Source: Alphaproteobacteria bacterium (GTDB lineage: Bacteria > Pseudomonadota > Alphaproteobacteria > UBA6184). From it: a DNA stretch of 30,963 nt. The stretch is taken from assembly GCA_030433125.1 (NCBI GenBank), contig JAUIKZ010000003.1:1-30963 (forward strand). Reading direction: 5' to 3'. Made by a program: the position numbers and the translations under genes. The notes beneath the pieces are model-generated. The model made no database searches. It saw only the letters and a list, made by a program, of their open reading frames with translations, and was not told the origin of the DNA. Positions 7,376 through 14,567 of this stretch are shown here, in pieces; the first letter of the stretch is position 1; every line of letters starts with the position of its first letter.

Positions 7376-8314
7376 TCACCTTTCGTCTAGATATTTTAAC
7401 GCCTCTAGGGCCGCCATACATCCTTGTCCGGCAGCTGTAACGGCTTGCCGATATACTTTATCCTGCACGTCTCCTGCAGCGAAAACACCATCCACATTTG
7501 TTTTGGTGGTCCCTTTTTCAACAAGGATGTATCCTTCTTCATCCGTTTGCACCTGCCCCCTAAACACCTCGGTGGCGGGTTTATGACCAATAGCCACAAA
7601 AACGCCCTCTACGGGTATATCAATATCATCAGCACCATTCGTAGAAGACAATACAATACCCTTCACAGCTAAGGGATTGCTGCTTCCATAAACTTCTTTA
7701 AGCTGACGATTCCAATGTATTTTTATTTTTGGGTGTGCCAAAAGTCTTTTTTGCAAAACGGCTTCAGCACGCAATTTATCGCGTCTGTGTATTAGGTTAA
7801 CCTCTGAGGCGAATTTTGTCAAGTACAATGCTTCCTCAACAGCTGTATTGCCGCCACCAATAACGGCTACGGGCACATTTTTAAAGAAAAAGCCATCGCA
7901 AGTGGCGCACCCCGAAACCCCAAAGCCGCGGAATCTTTGCTCTGATTCTAACCCAAGCCACTTAGCTTGGGCCCCTGTTGAAATAATAATGGCATCCGCT
8001 TCGTAGGTATTTCCATCTTCTGTTGTGAGGTGAAAAGGGCGGTTTTCGAAATGAACCTCTTTCACCATTTCAAAACGAATATCCGTGCCCACATGTTCTG
8101 CCTGCGCCCGCATTTGATCCATCAACCAGGGGCCCTGAATCACCGTTTCAAAGCCTGGGTAGTTCTCAACATCGGTGGTGGTGGTGAGCTGCCCGCCCGG
8201 TTCCATACCTGTTAGAAGGATAGGTTTCATGTTTGCGCGGGCTGCATAAATAGCGGCCGTGTAACCAGCGGGGCCTGAACCAATAATGATAAGTTTTGTT
8301 TTAGTATGTGCCAT
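7376..8314 (-). CDS. trxB: Thioredoxin reductase (NADPH)
   Basis: The 312-residue protein has the standard low-molecular-weight TrxR layout. An FAD-binding GSGPAGYTAAIYAAR is at about residues 12-26, the redox-active CATC is at 136-139 inside the NADPH domain, the NADPH-binding GGGNTAVEEA follows, and FAAGDV is near the C-terminus. It reduces thioredoxin with NADPH via FAD in the cytosol. Length and motifs are normal. A ribosome-binding site GGAG precedes the ATG. It is the first gene of a two-gene unit with the LysR regulator. Confidence 0.97.
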   Translation of the reverse strand: MAHTKTKLIIIGSGPAGYTAAIYAARANMKPILLTGMEPGGQLTTTTDVENYPGFETVIQGPWLMDQMRAQAEHVGTDIRFEMVKEVHFENRPFHLTTEDGNTYEADAIIISTGAQAKWLGLESEQRFRGFGVSGCATCDGFFFKNVPVAVIGGGNTAVEEALYLTKFASEVNLIHRRDKLRAEAVLQKRLLAHPKIKIHWNRQLKEVYGSSNPLAVKGIVLSSTNGADDIDIPVEGVFVAIGHKPATEVFRGQVQTDEEGYILVEKGTTKTNVDGVFAAGDVQDKVYRQAVTAAGQGCMAALEALKYLDER

Positions 8315-8477
8315 TTTTAAGTCTCCAAATGTTTTGAAACTACTATAACATAAGTTTGTGATGGCGGTGTTTTTTTAGGAGTTAATTTGGTGCACACAGT
8401 GCTAGAAGATGCCGGCTATTGTACATAAGACCGTTTTGACGCCCCCCTCTTAACTTCCTCAAACGTTACGAGGGCAT

Positions 8478-8503
8478 AAAAAAAGGAGGCCTTTAAAGCC
8501 TCC
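8478..8503 (-). terminator. Rho-independent terminator of the mscS-family gene
   Basis: Read on the minus strand, GGAGGC and GCCTCC pair around a 7-base loop (8485-8503) and are followed by seven T (complement of 8478-8484). It begins 23 bases past the stop of the MscS-family gene. Confidence 0.88.
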
Positions 8504-8525
8504 CTCAAGTTGCTGAACGCCTTTG

Positions 8526-10772
8526 CTATTGTTCGTTGTAGCGCTCAATTTCTTCTTGGGCCATTTTCGCGAGGCGCAAGAACTCTTGGCCAACCTTCTT
8601 AGCAGAGCCCGGTTTTGTTTTATAGCGGAACTCCATCAACGCCGCTACCGCTGGGTCTTGATAGGCTTGCGGTTTAATTTCGGCCACCCCAATAAAGGCG
8701 GGCACATCGATAATTACTTTCTGAAGCTCGGTGTTTTCCAGCATTTGGGTGGCCACGCTATCATAGAGCTTTACCATATCCGACAAGGGTTGATCGTTCA
8801 TCAATGGTATTTTCACCGAGCGCACGTTAAACTCGCGGGAGTTGTTGGTGATCACCTTAATGTTCCCATAAGGAATCATGCGGAGGCCGCCTTTAAGGTC
8901 ACGCACCACTACATGGCGGAAACTTGTTTCTTCCACCAGGCCTTCAATACCGTCAATTTCAACAGAATCACCCACGTTAAAGTCATTTTCTGCCAAAATG
9001 AATAGGCCGCTCATGAAGTCTTTAATGATGTTTTGGGTGCCTAGGGACAGAGCTAAGCCAAACACACCCAGGCCGGCAAGCAATGGCGAAATATCAACGC
9101 CCAGTTCGGATAAGGCTAACAGCCCCGCCACCAAGTATATCACCACCGTGCCAATTCGGTTAAGCAACGGGAGGAAGGTTTTTACACGGGGGGAGGGGGC
9201 CACTAACATGCCATAGTTATCGATAGGGTTGAGCTTGCTTTCTACAAAGGTGTGAAGTGTTTTCACAGTTACCGAGGCCACCAACACAATAAGGGCGAAG
9301 TTAATAATTTTTTCAAAAGCAAACAAGCCTCCAATGCCCACACCGTGAATGAGCGGCATAAACCAATAATAGGCCACAAAAGCAAAGCTCGTTACCAACA
9401 TGGTGTTTTGCACCGATTGTAACACGGTGCTGTGATAGGTGGTAAGGGCCTTAATGCGTGATTTTACATACGTTTCTATAAAATGTGTCACAAACTTATT
9501 GGCCAACAACAACCCGATGGTGATCATCAAGCCACGCCTAATATAAAGTTGGCTTGCATGGGCCTCGATAAGGAAACACCACAAGTAGGCTAACACGCTC
9601 ACACTAAGGAGTACATGTAAATAATGCACAGCTGTTATAAACGCCTGTTGAATAAACGGTGAGAACTGAGCCTCTTCACTTACTAAGACGGCGCGAATGG
9701 TGGCCTTTTGACGGAACAAAAAGGTGACCACTAACAGCATTAGCACGATATGAAATAGCTTGGAATAAATATGCACCACGGGTGCTAACGCGGCTGATTG
9801 CTCTAAAGCAAAAGCCGTGCTTTCAATAAACACATAGGCGAGCCCCAATCCCACAAACCAGGTGAACAAACGTTGCTTAGCTTCCGGGCGTAAGGTGTTC
9901 ATATCAAAAGAAAAAGCCACACGTACGGCAAACATAATGCTTTGCAAGCCTACAAGCAGCACCAATACCTTGGTGAAGACGTTGGTCATAGCTGCGGAGT
10001 TGGCCACAAACGGTATGGCCACATACCCCACCAAAAACACACCGGCCAAAGGCGCCACTGCCCGCAAGTAGGTTTCGTTAAAAGGGGCTTGAATGCGCCT
10101 AAAAAATGGTGGGCGTGGGGAGCGTGCAATGAGCGCTATAACATATTGCACTGCAAACAGCCCCAACACAAACAGCAAAAAGGGAACAAATTGCTCCACT
10201 AATGCCTTACGCCATGCGGAGGTTTTGTCTTTGGCCTTAGTTGATTTGTTGAGCACGTCATTTTTTAAACTGGCGATGGCGGTGCTCACTTTAACCACCC
10301 CTTCGCGGAGGCGGCCCAGCATATCCACCACAGGGTCTTTTTTTACGTTGGCTGTCTTTTTATAGCCTTCAATTACGCTAATGAATTTAGCGCGTTCTTT
10401 GTCGTCTTTTAGGGTTTTCAAAAAAGCATCCACATCTTTTGATTGCAGGCCGTTAGGAGCGGCTGGCTTGTCATTTTGTTCTTCGGGCAAAGCAGACTGA
10501 GCTTCTTCTTCAGTTGTGGCGGTTTCGTCAGCTGGGGCAGCTCCCTCCTCCGCTTCCACCTCAGCCTCAGCCTCAGTCTCAACTTCTTCATCAGGGCCAT
10601 AAGCCTCATCCTCAAAGGGCTGTGCATCCGCTGCCGGCGCGGGTGGTAGTTGACGGGCTTGCTGTGGGGCCCGCCCTTGCCAATAACCGCCCCCGGCTGC
10701 CTGCGTAATCGCACTAGATGCCGCTAGCATTCCCATCAAAAGCATGGTGAAAAATAGTTGGATCTTTCTCAT
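8526..10772 (-). CDS. Large MscS-family mechanosensitive channel
   Basis: The 748-residue protein starts with a signal peptide (cleavage near ITQAAGG, residue ~26). A low-complexity acidic segment follows (about 50-100, rich in Glu/Ala), then a helical domain and about ten membrane helices. The MscS core is near the C-terminus: the pore helix region LLAGLGVFGLALSLGTQN, then FMSGLFILAENDFNVGDSV and the cytoplasmic beta domain with MIPYGNI. MscS-like channels open under membrane tension and release solutes in hypo-osmotic shock. The length and extra N-terminal membrane segments resemble the large E. coli paralogues rather than the 286-residue MscS. It lies 53 bases downstream of fliP but ends in its own terminator. 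Ion or solute preference is unknown. Confidence 0.92.
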   Translation of the reverse strand: MRKIQLFFTMLLMGMLAASSAITQAAGGGYWQGRAPQQARQLPPAPAADAQPFEDEAYGPDEEVETEAEAEVEAEEGAAPADETATTEEEAQSALPEEQNDKPAAPNGLQSKDVDAFLKTLKDDKERAKFISVIEGYKKTANVKKDPVVDMLGRLREGVVKVSTAIASLKNDVLNKSTKAKDKTSAWRKALVEQFVPFLLFVLGLFAVQYVIALIARSPRPPFFRRIQAPFNETYLRAVAPLAGVFLVGYVAIPFVANSAAMTNVFTKVLVLLVGLQSIMFAVRVAFSFDMNTLRPEAKQRLFTWFVGLGLAYVFIESTAFALEQSAALAPVVHIYSKLFHIVLMLLVVTFLFRQKATIRAVLVSEEAQFSPFIQQAFITAVHYLHVLLSVSVLAYLWCFLIEAHASQLYIRRGLMITIGLLLANKFVTHFIETYVKSRIKALTTYHSTVLQSVQNTMLVTSFAFVAYYWFMPLIHGVGIGGLFAFEKIINFALIVLVASVTVKTLHTFVESKLNPIDNYGMLVAPSPRVKTFLPLLNRIGTVVIYLVAGLLALSELGVDISPLLAGLGVFGLALSLGTQNIIKDFMSGLFILAENDFNVGDSVEIDGIEGLVEETSFRHVVVRDLKGGLRMIPYGNIKVITNNSREFNVRSVKIPLMNDQPLSDMVKLYDSVATQMLENTELQKVIIDVPAFIGVAEIKPQAYQDPAVAALMEFRYKTKPGSAKKVGQEFLRLAKMAQEEIERYNEQ

Positions 10773-10825
10773 AATTATCTATCCTTAATAATGTGTTACA
10801 ACAAAATCGTTAATATTTTTTTAAG

Positions 10826-11560
10826 CTAAAAGCGAAAACTTTGCACCAGCTGCCCCGTCAGCATATACCATCCGTCAATCATCACAAAAAACAGCAACTT
10901 AAACGGCAGCGATATCATCACTGGCGGTAACATCATCATGCCCATGGACATCAACACAGATGCCACAACCATGTCTATGATAACAAAGGGCAGATAAATT
11001 AAAAACCCAATTTCAAAAGCGCGGCGAAGCTCACTGAGCATAAAAGCCGGTGCAGCAATTTTAAGGGGCGTTTCTAGCACCTCTTTGGGTCGCTCTTGTT
11101 TTGAAATGTTGTAGAGCAAATCGATTTCATTGGTTCGTGTGTTCTTTAGCATAAACTCCTTTATGGGAGAGGATATTTTGGTAAAGGCTTCTTCGTGGGT
11201 GATCTCTTCCTCAAGCAAGGGCTTCACCCCTTCGTCATAGGCCTTTTCAATAACGGGCGCCATAATGAACCCCGTTAAAAAAAGAGATAGGCTAATAAGC
11301 GCCATGTTGGGGGGCGATTGCTGCAAGCCAATGGCGTTGCGCACAAAGGAAAACACAATAACCAACCGGGTAAAAGAGGTAACCGCAATTAATATGGAGG
11401 GTGCCAAACCCAACACGGTCATGATGGCCACAATTTGAAAAACCCCGGCCGTGGCCGAGCCACCTTCCCCTAGGCTTAAGCTGAGGGATGGCCCTTCGGC
11501 GTTTGTACAGGTTACTAATAAAAGGGCAACCCCTAAAAAGTGCTTAAGCAGATTTTTCAT
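10826..11560 (-). CDS. fliP: Flagellar type III export protein FliP
   Basis: FliP is a core ring subunit of the flagellar export gate (FliP-FliQ-FliR). The 244-residue product has a cleavable signal, the conserved FQIVAIMTVLGLAPSILIAVTSFTRLVIVFSF region cut here into its two FliP signatures (IAVTSFTRLVIVFSFVR; FEIGFLIYLPFVIIDMVVAS), four membrane segments and the typical end FKLLFFVMIDGWYML. The ATG at 11560 gives the usual length and overlaps the end of fliO by 17 bases, an arrangement common for fliO-fliP. It is on the minus strand after fliO. FliQ and FliR are not in the window. The family is shared with non-flagellar type III secretion, but the fliO neighbour favours flagella. Confidence 0.95.
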   Translation of the reverse strand: MKNLLKHFLGVALLLVTCTNAEGPSLSLSLGEGGSATAGVFQIVAIMTVLGLAPSILIAVTSFTRLVIVFSFVRNAIGLQQSPPNMALISLSLFLTGFIMAPVIEKAYDEGVKPLLEEEITHEEAFTKISSPIKEFMLKNTRTNEIDLLYNISKQERPKEVLETPLKIAAPAFMLSELRRAFEIGFLIYLPFVIIDMVVASVLMSMGMMMLPPVMISLPFKLLFFVMIDGWYMLTGQLVQSFRF

Positions 11561-11849
11561 ACGCGGGCGCCCGTGCGGTTTTAAGGTTGGATGCGGGGAG
11601 CTTTTCCACATGCGAGACACTGCCGGCCTTATCATAAAAACAAAGGAGTGTATGGTCTTTGTAGGTCAAGGCCACCACCTCGCCCTTAAGGCCCATGGGC
11701 AATGTTTCTTTCACATAAAAGTCTTTGGAGTAAGCCCGGCTTTGTTGCTTCTTCAGCTGCATACGATGTAGCACCTTTGTGCCTATCCACAGCACCAATA
11801 TTAGCGCTAACAGCACGCCGTATGTAAAAAATATATTTGTAACACCCAT
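11544..11849 (-). CDS. fliO: FliO-like flagellar biosynthesis protein
   Basis: This is a 101-residue protein with one N-terminal membrane helix (about residues 9-27) and a small cytoplasmic beta-rich domain with YVKETLPMGLKGEVVALTYKDH, the pattern of FliO. FliO is a poorly conserved helper for assembly of the FliP ring. Its identity rests as much on position (immediately before and overlapping fliP) as on sequence. It starts 12 bases after the stop of the small upstream gene; the ribosome-binding site is weak. Confidence 0.8.
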   Translation of the reverse strand: MGVTNIFFTYGVLLALILVLWIGTKVLHRMQLKKQQSRAYSKDFYVKETLPMGLKGEVVALTYKDHTLLCFYDKAGSVSHVEKLPASNLKTARAPAYEKSA

Positions 11850-11861
11850 CTCATTACCTAT

Positions 11862-12140
11862 TTAACTATACGCCAAATGAACTTTTCTAAACTTTTTTAA
11901 AGTCTCTAGCTTTTGTTTTTCTTGTTTATATTCTTCATCATATTTAACGGTAAGGTGGCTTAACAAATCGTTAATGCAATGCAGGATTTCTTTTTCTTTT
12001 GCAGATAAATGTGGGGACAAACAGGCATTCAGCCGATCAAGTAACGCGTCCAGGGCAAGAGTATGATGCTCATCAGCCGCGTTGATCACCCTAAGTTGCG
12101 ATAAAATATCTTGGAATACATGAAGGTTTTTATGAGGCAT
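11862..12140 (-). CDS. Small helical protein, first gene of the fliO-fliP unit
   Basis: This 92-residue soluble protein is not recognised. It is predicted helical, with conserved-looking heptad-like Leu spacing, a CLSPHLSAKEKEILHCINDLL segment split by His/Cys, and a Lys/Glu-rich C-terminal coiled-coil-like part (EEYKQEKQKLETLKKFRK). It ends 12 bases before fliO, so co-transcription is likely. Size, charge and context would suit a flagellar chaperone or regulator, but this is inference from position only. Confidence 0.7.
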   Translation of the reverse strand: MPHKNLHVFQDILSQLRVINAADEHHTLALDALLDRLNACLSPHLSAKEKEILHCINDLLSHLTVKYDEEYKQEKQKLETLKKFRKVHLAYS

Positions 12141-12358
12141 TTTTGTTTTATGCTAGCGCATGCGTTCGTTGAGGAGCAAGAAAAAATTTGTATTGATTAA
12201 TATCCGCTATAAGCGCCAACCCTTGTTAGCTGTGATTTAATTACAATTCATATGAACCTTATCAGAAAACACACCTCATTATTAGAGAAACCCATGTGTT
12301 AGGATTAAGGGGGGTTGCCGCCAGCGCAACGCTTTAGCACACCGACAAAAAACCAATT

Positions 12359-13345
12359 CTAGGTTTGATTTTCCTCGTAGCTTTGTTTAATACGGGCGAG
12401 GAACATAATGCTTGTCACAAAAAAGCCAAAGGTGAAATAGCCTAAAATAAAGAAGAGGTCGCGTGATTTGGAGGAAACGGAGGCCACGCTTTGGTTATAA
12501 AGCGGATGGGATAAAATATTGAGCACGAACGCTTTGTAAAACGTAACAATCCCCAGGAACAACGCCCCCTTCTTGAACAAGTGGTTCTCTTGCACATGCT
12601 TGACAAGGTAAAGCAAAACGGCACATGTACCCAGTGTGAGAAAGGCATTAATCTCAATACTCGTCCAGTCGGTAGGTTTAGAGAAATAAGTAAAGTGCCC
12701 TAAGAGCAGGCCTGTAGCAATGGTGAGAGCGCTAAATTTAATCCACGGCAATGAAAACGTCACCCAGGCTTTAATGCGTTTACCTTCTAGCAGAATGCCA
12801 AGAACGAGCGAGTATATAACAGACGTGGCCACATACCCCAAGTACAGCACAAAATGGTGTATATAAAGAGGGGGCTGATTTATTTCGGCATAGGCATGGC
12901 TGGCCTCAACAGGCACATCAAACGGTGACGCAAAAAACAAAATGTAAATATACAGCCCCGTTTGCACAAACCCCTGGGCTCCGATCACAGAACGGGCAAG
13001 AAGGTCGGATATGGTTTTTTTCGTCATGAGAATATAGGCCGTACCAAACCCCGTAATCGCCACCGCATAAAACAGCATAATACTTTCGTGGTTCTGCCAA
13101 ATCGCAAATAAGCGCTGCATGTATGTAAAGGAGTCTTCAACATTTTGTTGCACAACGCCATAATGTTGTTTGTTGGCCAGAAACAAAATAACGAGGCTAA
13201 TGAAGCTAGCGGTGGTAAAAAGGTTAGCGGTTTGGCAAGCCGGGCGACTTAGGCGAGACATGGGGTTAGGAATAATACCCAGCGTTTGAATCAGTGATAA
13301 AAGTAAGGCGATGCCTAAGCAAAAATTTCCGTAATAGCCAACCAT
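12359..13345 (-). CDS. Shortened CcmF/CcsA-like membrane protein lacking the WWD motif
   Basis: The 328-residue, roughly nine-helix membrane protein follows the N-terminal half of CcmF, the haem lyase subunit of cytochrome c maturation. FAIWQNHESIMLFYAVAI (residues 80-97) corresponds to the CcmF W-G-G-H-E-G-S block, and PPLYIHHFVLYLGYVATSV (158-176) to its haem-ligand His block I-H-P-P-L-L-Y-M-G-Y-V. Where CcmF has the Trp-rich haem-binding W-G-G-W-W-F-W-D-P-V-E-N loop, this protein has only PTDWTSIEINAF (224-235). The C-terminal half is absent; the family is usually above 600 residues. It is encoded 10 bases after the RNase D-like gene, in the same direction. The family link is by my own alignment; classical haem lyase activity is doubtful. 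Confidence 0.65.
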   Translation of the reverse strand: MVGYYGNFCLGIALLLSLIQTLGIIPNPMSRLSRPACQTANLFTTASFISLVILFLANKQHYGVVQQNVEDSFTYMQRLFAIWQNHESIMLFYAVAITGFGTAYILMTKKTISDLLARSVIGAQGFVQTGLYIYILFFASPFDVPVEASHAYAEINQPPLYIHHFVLYLGYVATSVIYSLVLGILLEGKRIKAWVTFSLPWIKFSALTIATGLLLGHFTYFSKPTDWTSIEINAFLTLGTCAVLLYLVKHVQENHLFKKGALFLGIVTFYKAFVLNILSHPLYNQSVASVSSKSRDLFFILGYFTFGFFVTSIMFLARIKQSYEENQT

Positions 13346-13355
13346 ATTTCTGTTT

Positions 13356-13988
13356 TTACTTCCCTAATGAGTGTTGGAAAACGTCAATGTCCCCCATCCC
13401 GAGCATATCCAAATCTACCCGGGTGTTTAAAAAGTCAAAGCACTCTTCCGCTAAATATAAACGGTCTTCGCGGTTAAGCTGCTCAATTAGTTTCGCGCGT
13501 AGGGCGTGTAAATAAATCACATCCGTGGCTGCGTAGGTTTTTTGTTCGTCCGTTAGGCTAGGCGCCCCCCAATCAGAGGTTTGGGATTGCTTTGAAATTT
13601 CCACCCCAAGGTATTCTTTCACTAAATCTTTCAAGCCATGGCGTGAGGTATATGTGCGTGCTAGGTAAGAGGCAATTTTAGTGCAAAACACATTATTCAC
13701 GGTAACTTCTAAGTAATAGCTTAAGGCCAGCACATCAAACCGCGCGTAGTGGAAAATTTTCGTTATTGAGTCGTCTTCCAGTAAGCGGCTTAAGTTCGGG
13801 GCGTGGTAATCTGCATCCGGGTTGAACTTCACCAAATACACTGTTTTAGCATCAAAGGTAAGTTGCACCAAACAGAGACGGTCACGCACATGGTTTAGCC
13901 CCATTGTTTCGGTGTCTATGGCCACCAATGAGCTTGTGGGGATATCAGCCGGCAGATCATTGTCGAATGTTAGTATTTGCATTGTCAT
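13356..13988 (-). CDS. RNase D-like 3'-5' exonuclease (DEDDy)
   Basis: The 210-residue protein is a stand-alone DEDD exonuclease domain. It shows Exo I AIDTETMGL (about 23-31), Exo II with FHYARFDVLALSYYL, and Exo III YAATDVIYL (about 173-181), with the Tyr of the DEDDy subclass. It lacks the HRDC domains of full RNase D (about 370 residues), as do many short alphaproteobacterial homologues. The expected role is trimming of RNA 3' ends using two metal ions. It lies downstream of rpsU and its terminator and upstream of the CcmF-like gene. A DNA substrate cannot be excluded. Confidence 0.92.
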   Translation of the reverse strand: MTMQILTFDNDLPADIPTSSLVAIDTETMGLNHVRDRLCLVQLTFDAKTVYLVKFNPDADYHAPNLSRLLEDDSITKIFHYARFDVLALSYYLEVTVNNVFCTKIASYLARTYTSRHGLKDLVKEYLGVEISKQSQTSDWGAPSLTDEQKTYAATDVIYLHALRAKLIEQLNREDRLYLAEECFDFLNTRVDLDMLGMGDIDVFQHSLGK

Positions 13989-14040
13989 CTTAATTTCGCT
14001 TATCCTAGCAAGAAATCTAAGCGGCGCCTAGCTTTTTATT

Positions 14041-14065
14041 AAAAAAGCTCCGAGCAAGTCGGAGC
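14041..14065 (-). terminator. Rho-independent terminator of rpsU
   Basis: On the minus strand GCTCCGA and TCGGAGC form a 7-bp stem with a 5-base loop (14047-14065), followed by six T (14041-14046). It is 46 bases after the rpsU stop. Confidence 0.88.
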
Positions 14066-14110
14066 CGATTCGTGAACCTTTAAGGTTTGCACCCTAAAAG
14101 AGTGGAATGC

Positions 14111-14314
14111 TTAATATCCTTCGCGTTCTAAACGTTTACGCATAAGTTTGCGTATACGGCGAGCGGATTCTTCGCGCTCACGCTTACGTTTAGCAGATGG
14201 CTTTTCATAACCTTTGCGAAGTTTAATTTCGCGGAAAATACCCTCGCGTTGAAGTTTTTTCTTCAAGGCGCGCATGGCTTGTTCTACGTTGTTATCGCGT
14301 ACATTTACTTCCAC
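14111..14314 (-). CDS. rpsU: 30S ribosomal protein S21
   Basis: The 67-residue basic protein starts with the family signature MEVNVRDNNVEQAMRALKKK and ends in an Arg/Lys-rich helix (KRKREREESARRIRKLMRKR). S21 binds the 30S platform near the anti-Shine-Dalgarno and supports initiation. The start is GTG at 14314, preceded by AAGGAG. The gene is followed by its own terminator. Confidence 0.97.
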   Translation of the reverse strand: MEVNVRDNNVEQAMRALKKKLQREGIFREIKLRKGYEKPSAKRKREREESARRIRKLMRKRLEREGY

Positions 14315-14349
14315 TAGGCTTCACTACTCCTTCCTAATTCTGGTTGAAC

Positions 14350-14426
14350 TGGCGCGTCCTGCAGGATTCGAACCTGCGACCTGCGGCTTAGAAGGCCGTT
14401 GCTCTATCCAGCTGAGCTAAGGACGC
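14350..14426 (-). tRNA. tRNA-Arg (anticodon TCT)
   Basis: The minus strand folds as a 77-base tRNA with acceptor GCGTCCT/AGGACGC, D-arm AGCTCAGCTGGATAGAGC, anticodon loop CTTCTAA (anticodon TCT, reading AGA/AGG), T-arm GGTTCGAATCC, and encoded CCA. It stands directly upstream of rpsU. Confidence 0.97.
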
Positions 14427-14438
14427 ATAATTTAAAGC

Positions 14439-14469
14439 ATAATATGCCAATGCCTCTTTATATTGTCAA
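14439..14469 (-). promoter_or_regulatory. Promoter of tRNA-Arg
   Basis: On the minus strand a perfect TTGACA (14464-14469) and TATTAT (14439-14444) are 19 bases apart; CATATT two bases upstream gives a spacing of 17. The -10 ends 12 bases before the tRNA 5' end. Confidence 0.6.
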
Positions 14470-14567
14470 GTAAAAGCTAATTTTGTGTTGATGCCCCCTG
14501 TTTAAAATGCGGGCATCTTACTAGCTTTGGTCCCGTTTGAGCCTATCGCCTTCAATTTTGCGCCTTA

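Noticed and set aside
8523..9005. 160-codon plus-strand frame inside the mscS-family gene
   Set aside because: It is a shadow of the conserved MscS domain on the other strand.
14490..14517. GATGCCC/GGGCATC hairpin as a terminator of the DUF2339 gene
   Set aside because: The stem is perfect but neither strand has a following U-run and the loop is 14 bases.
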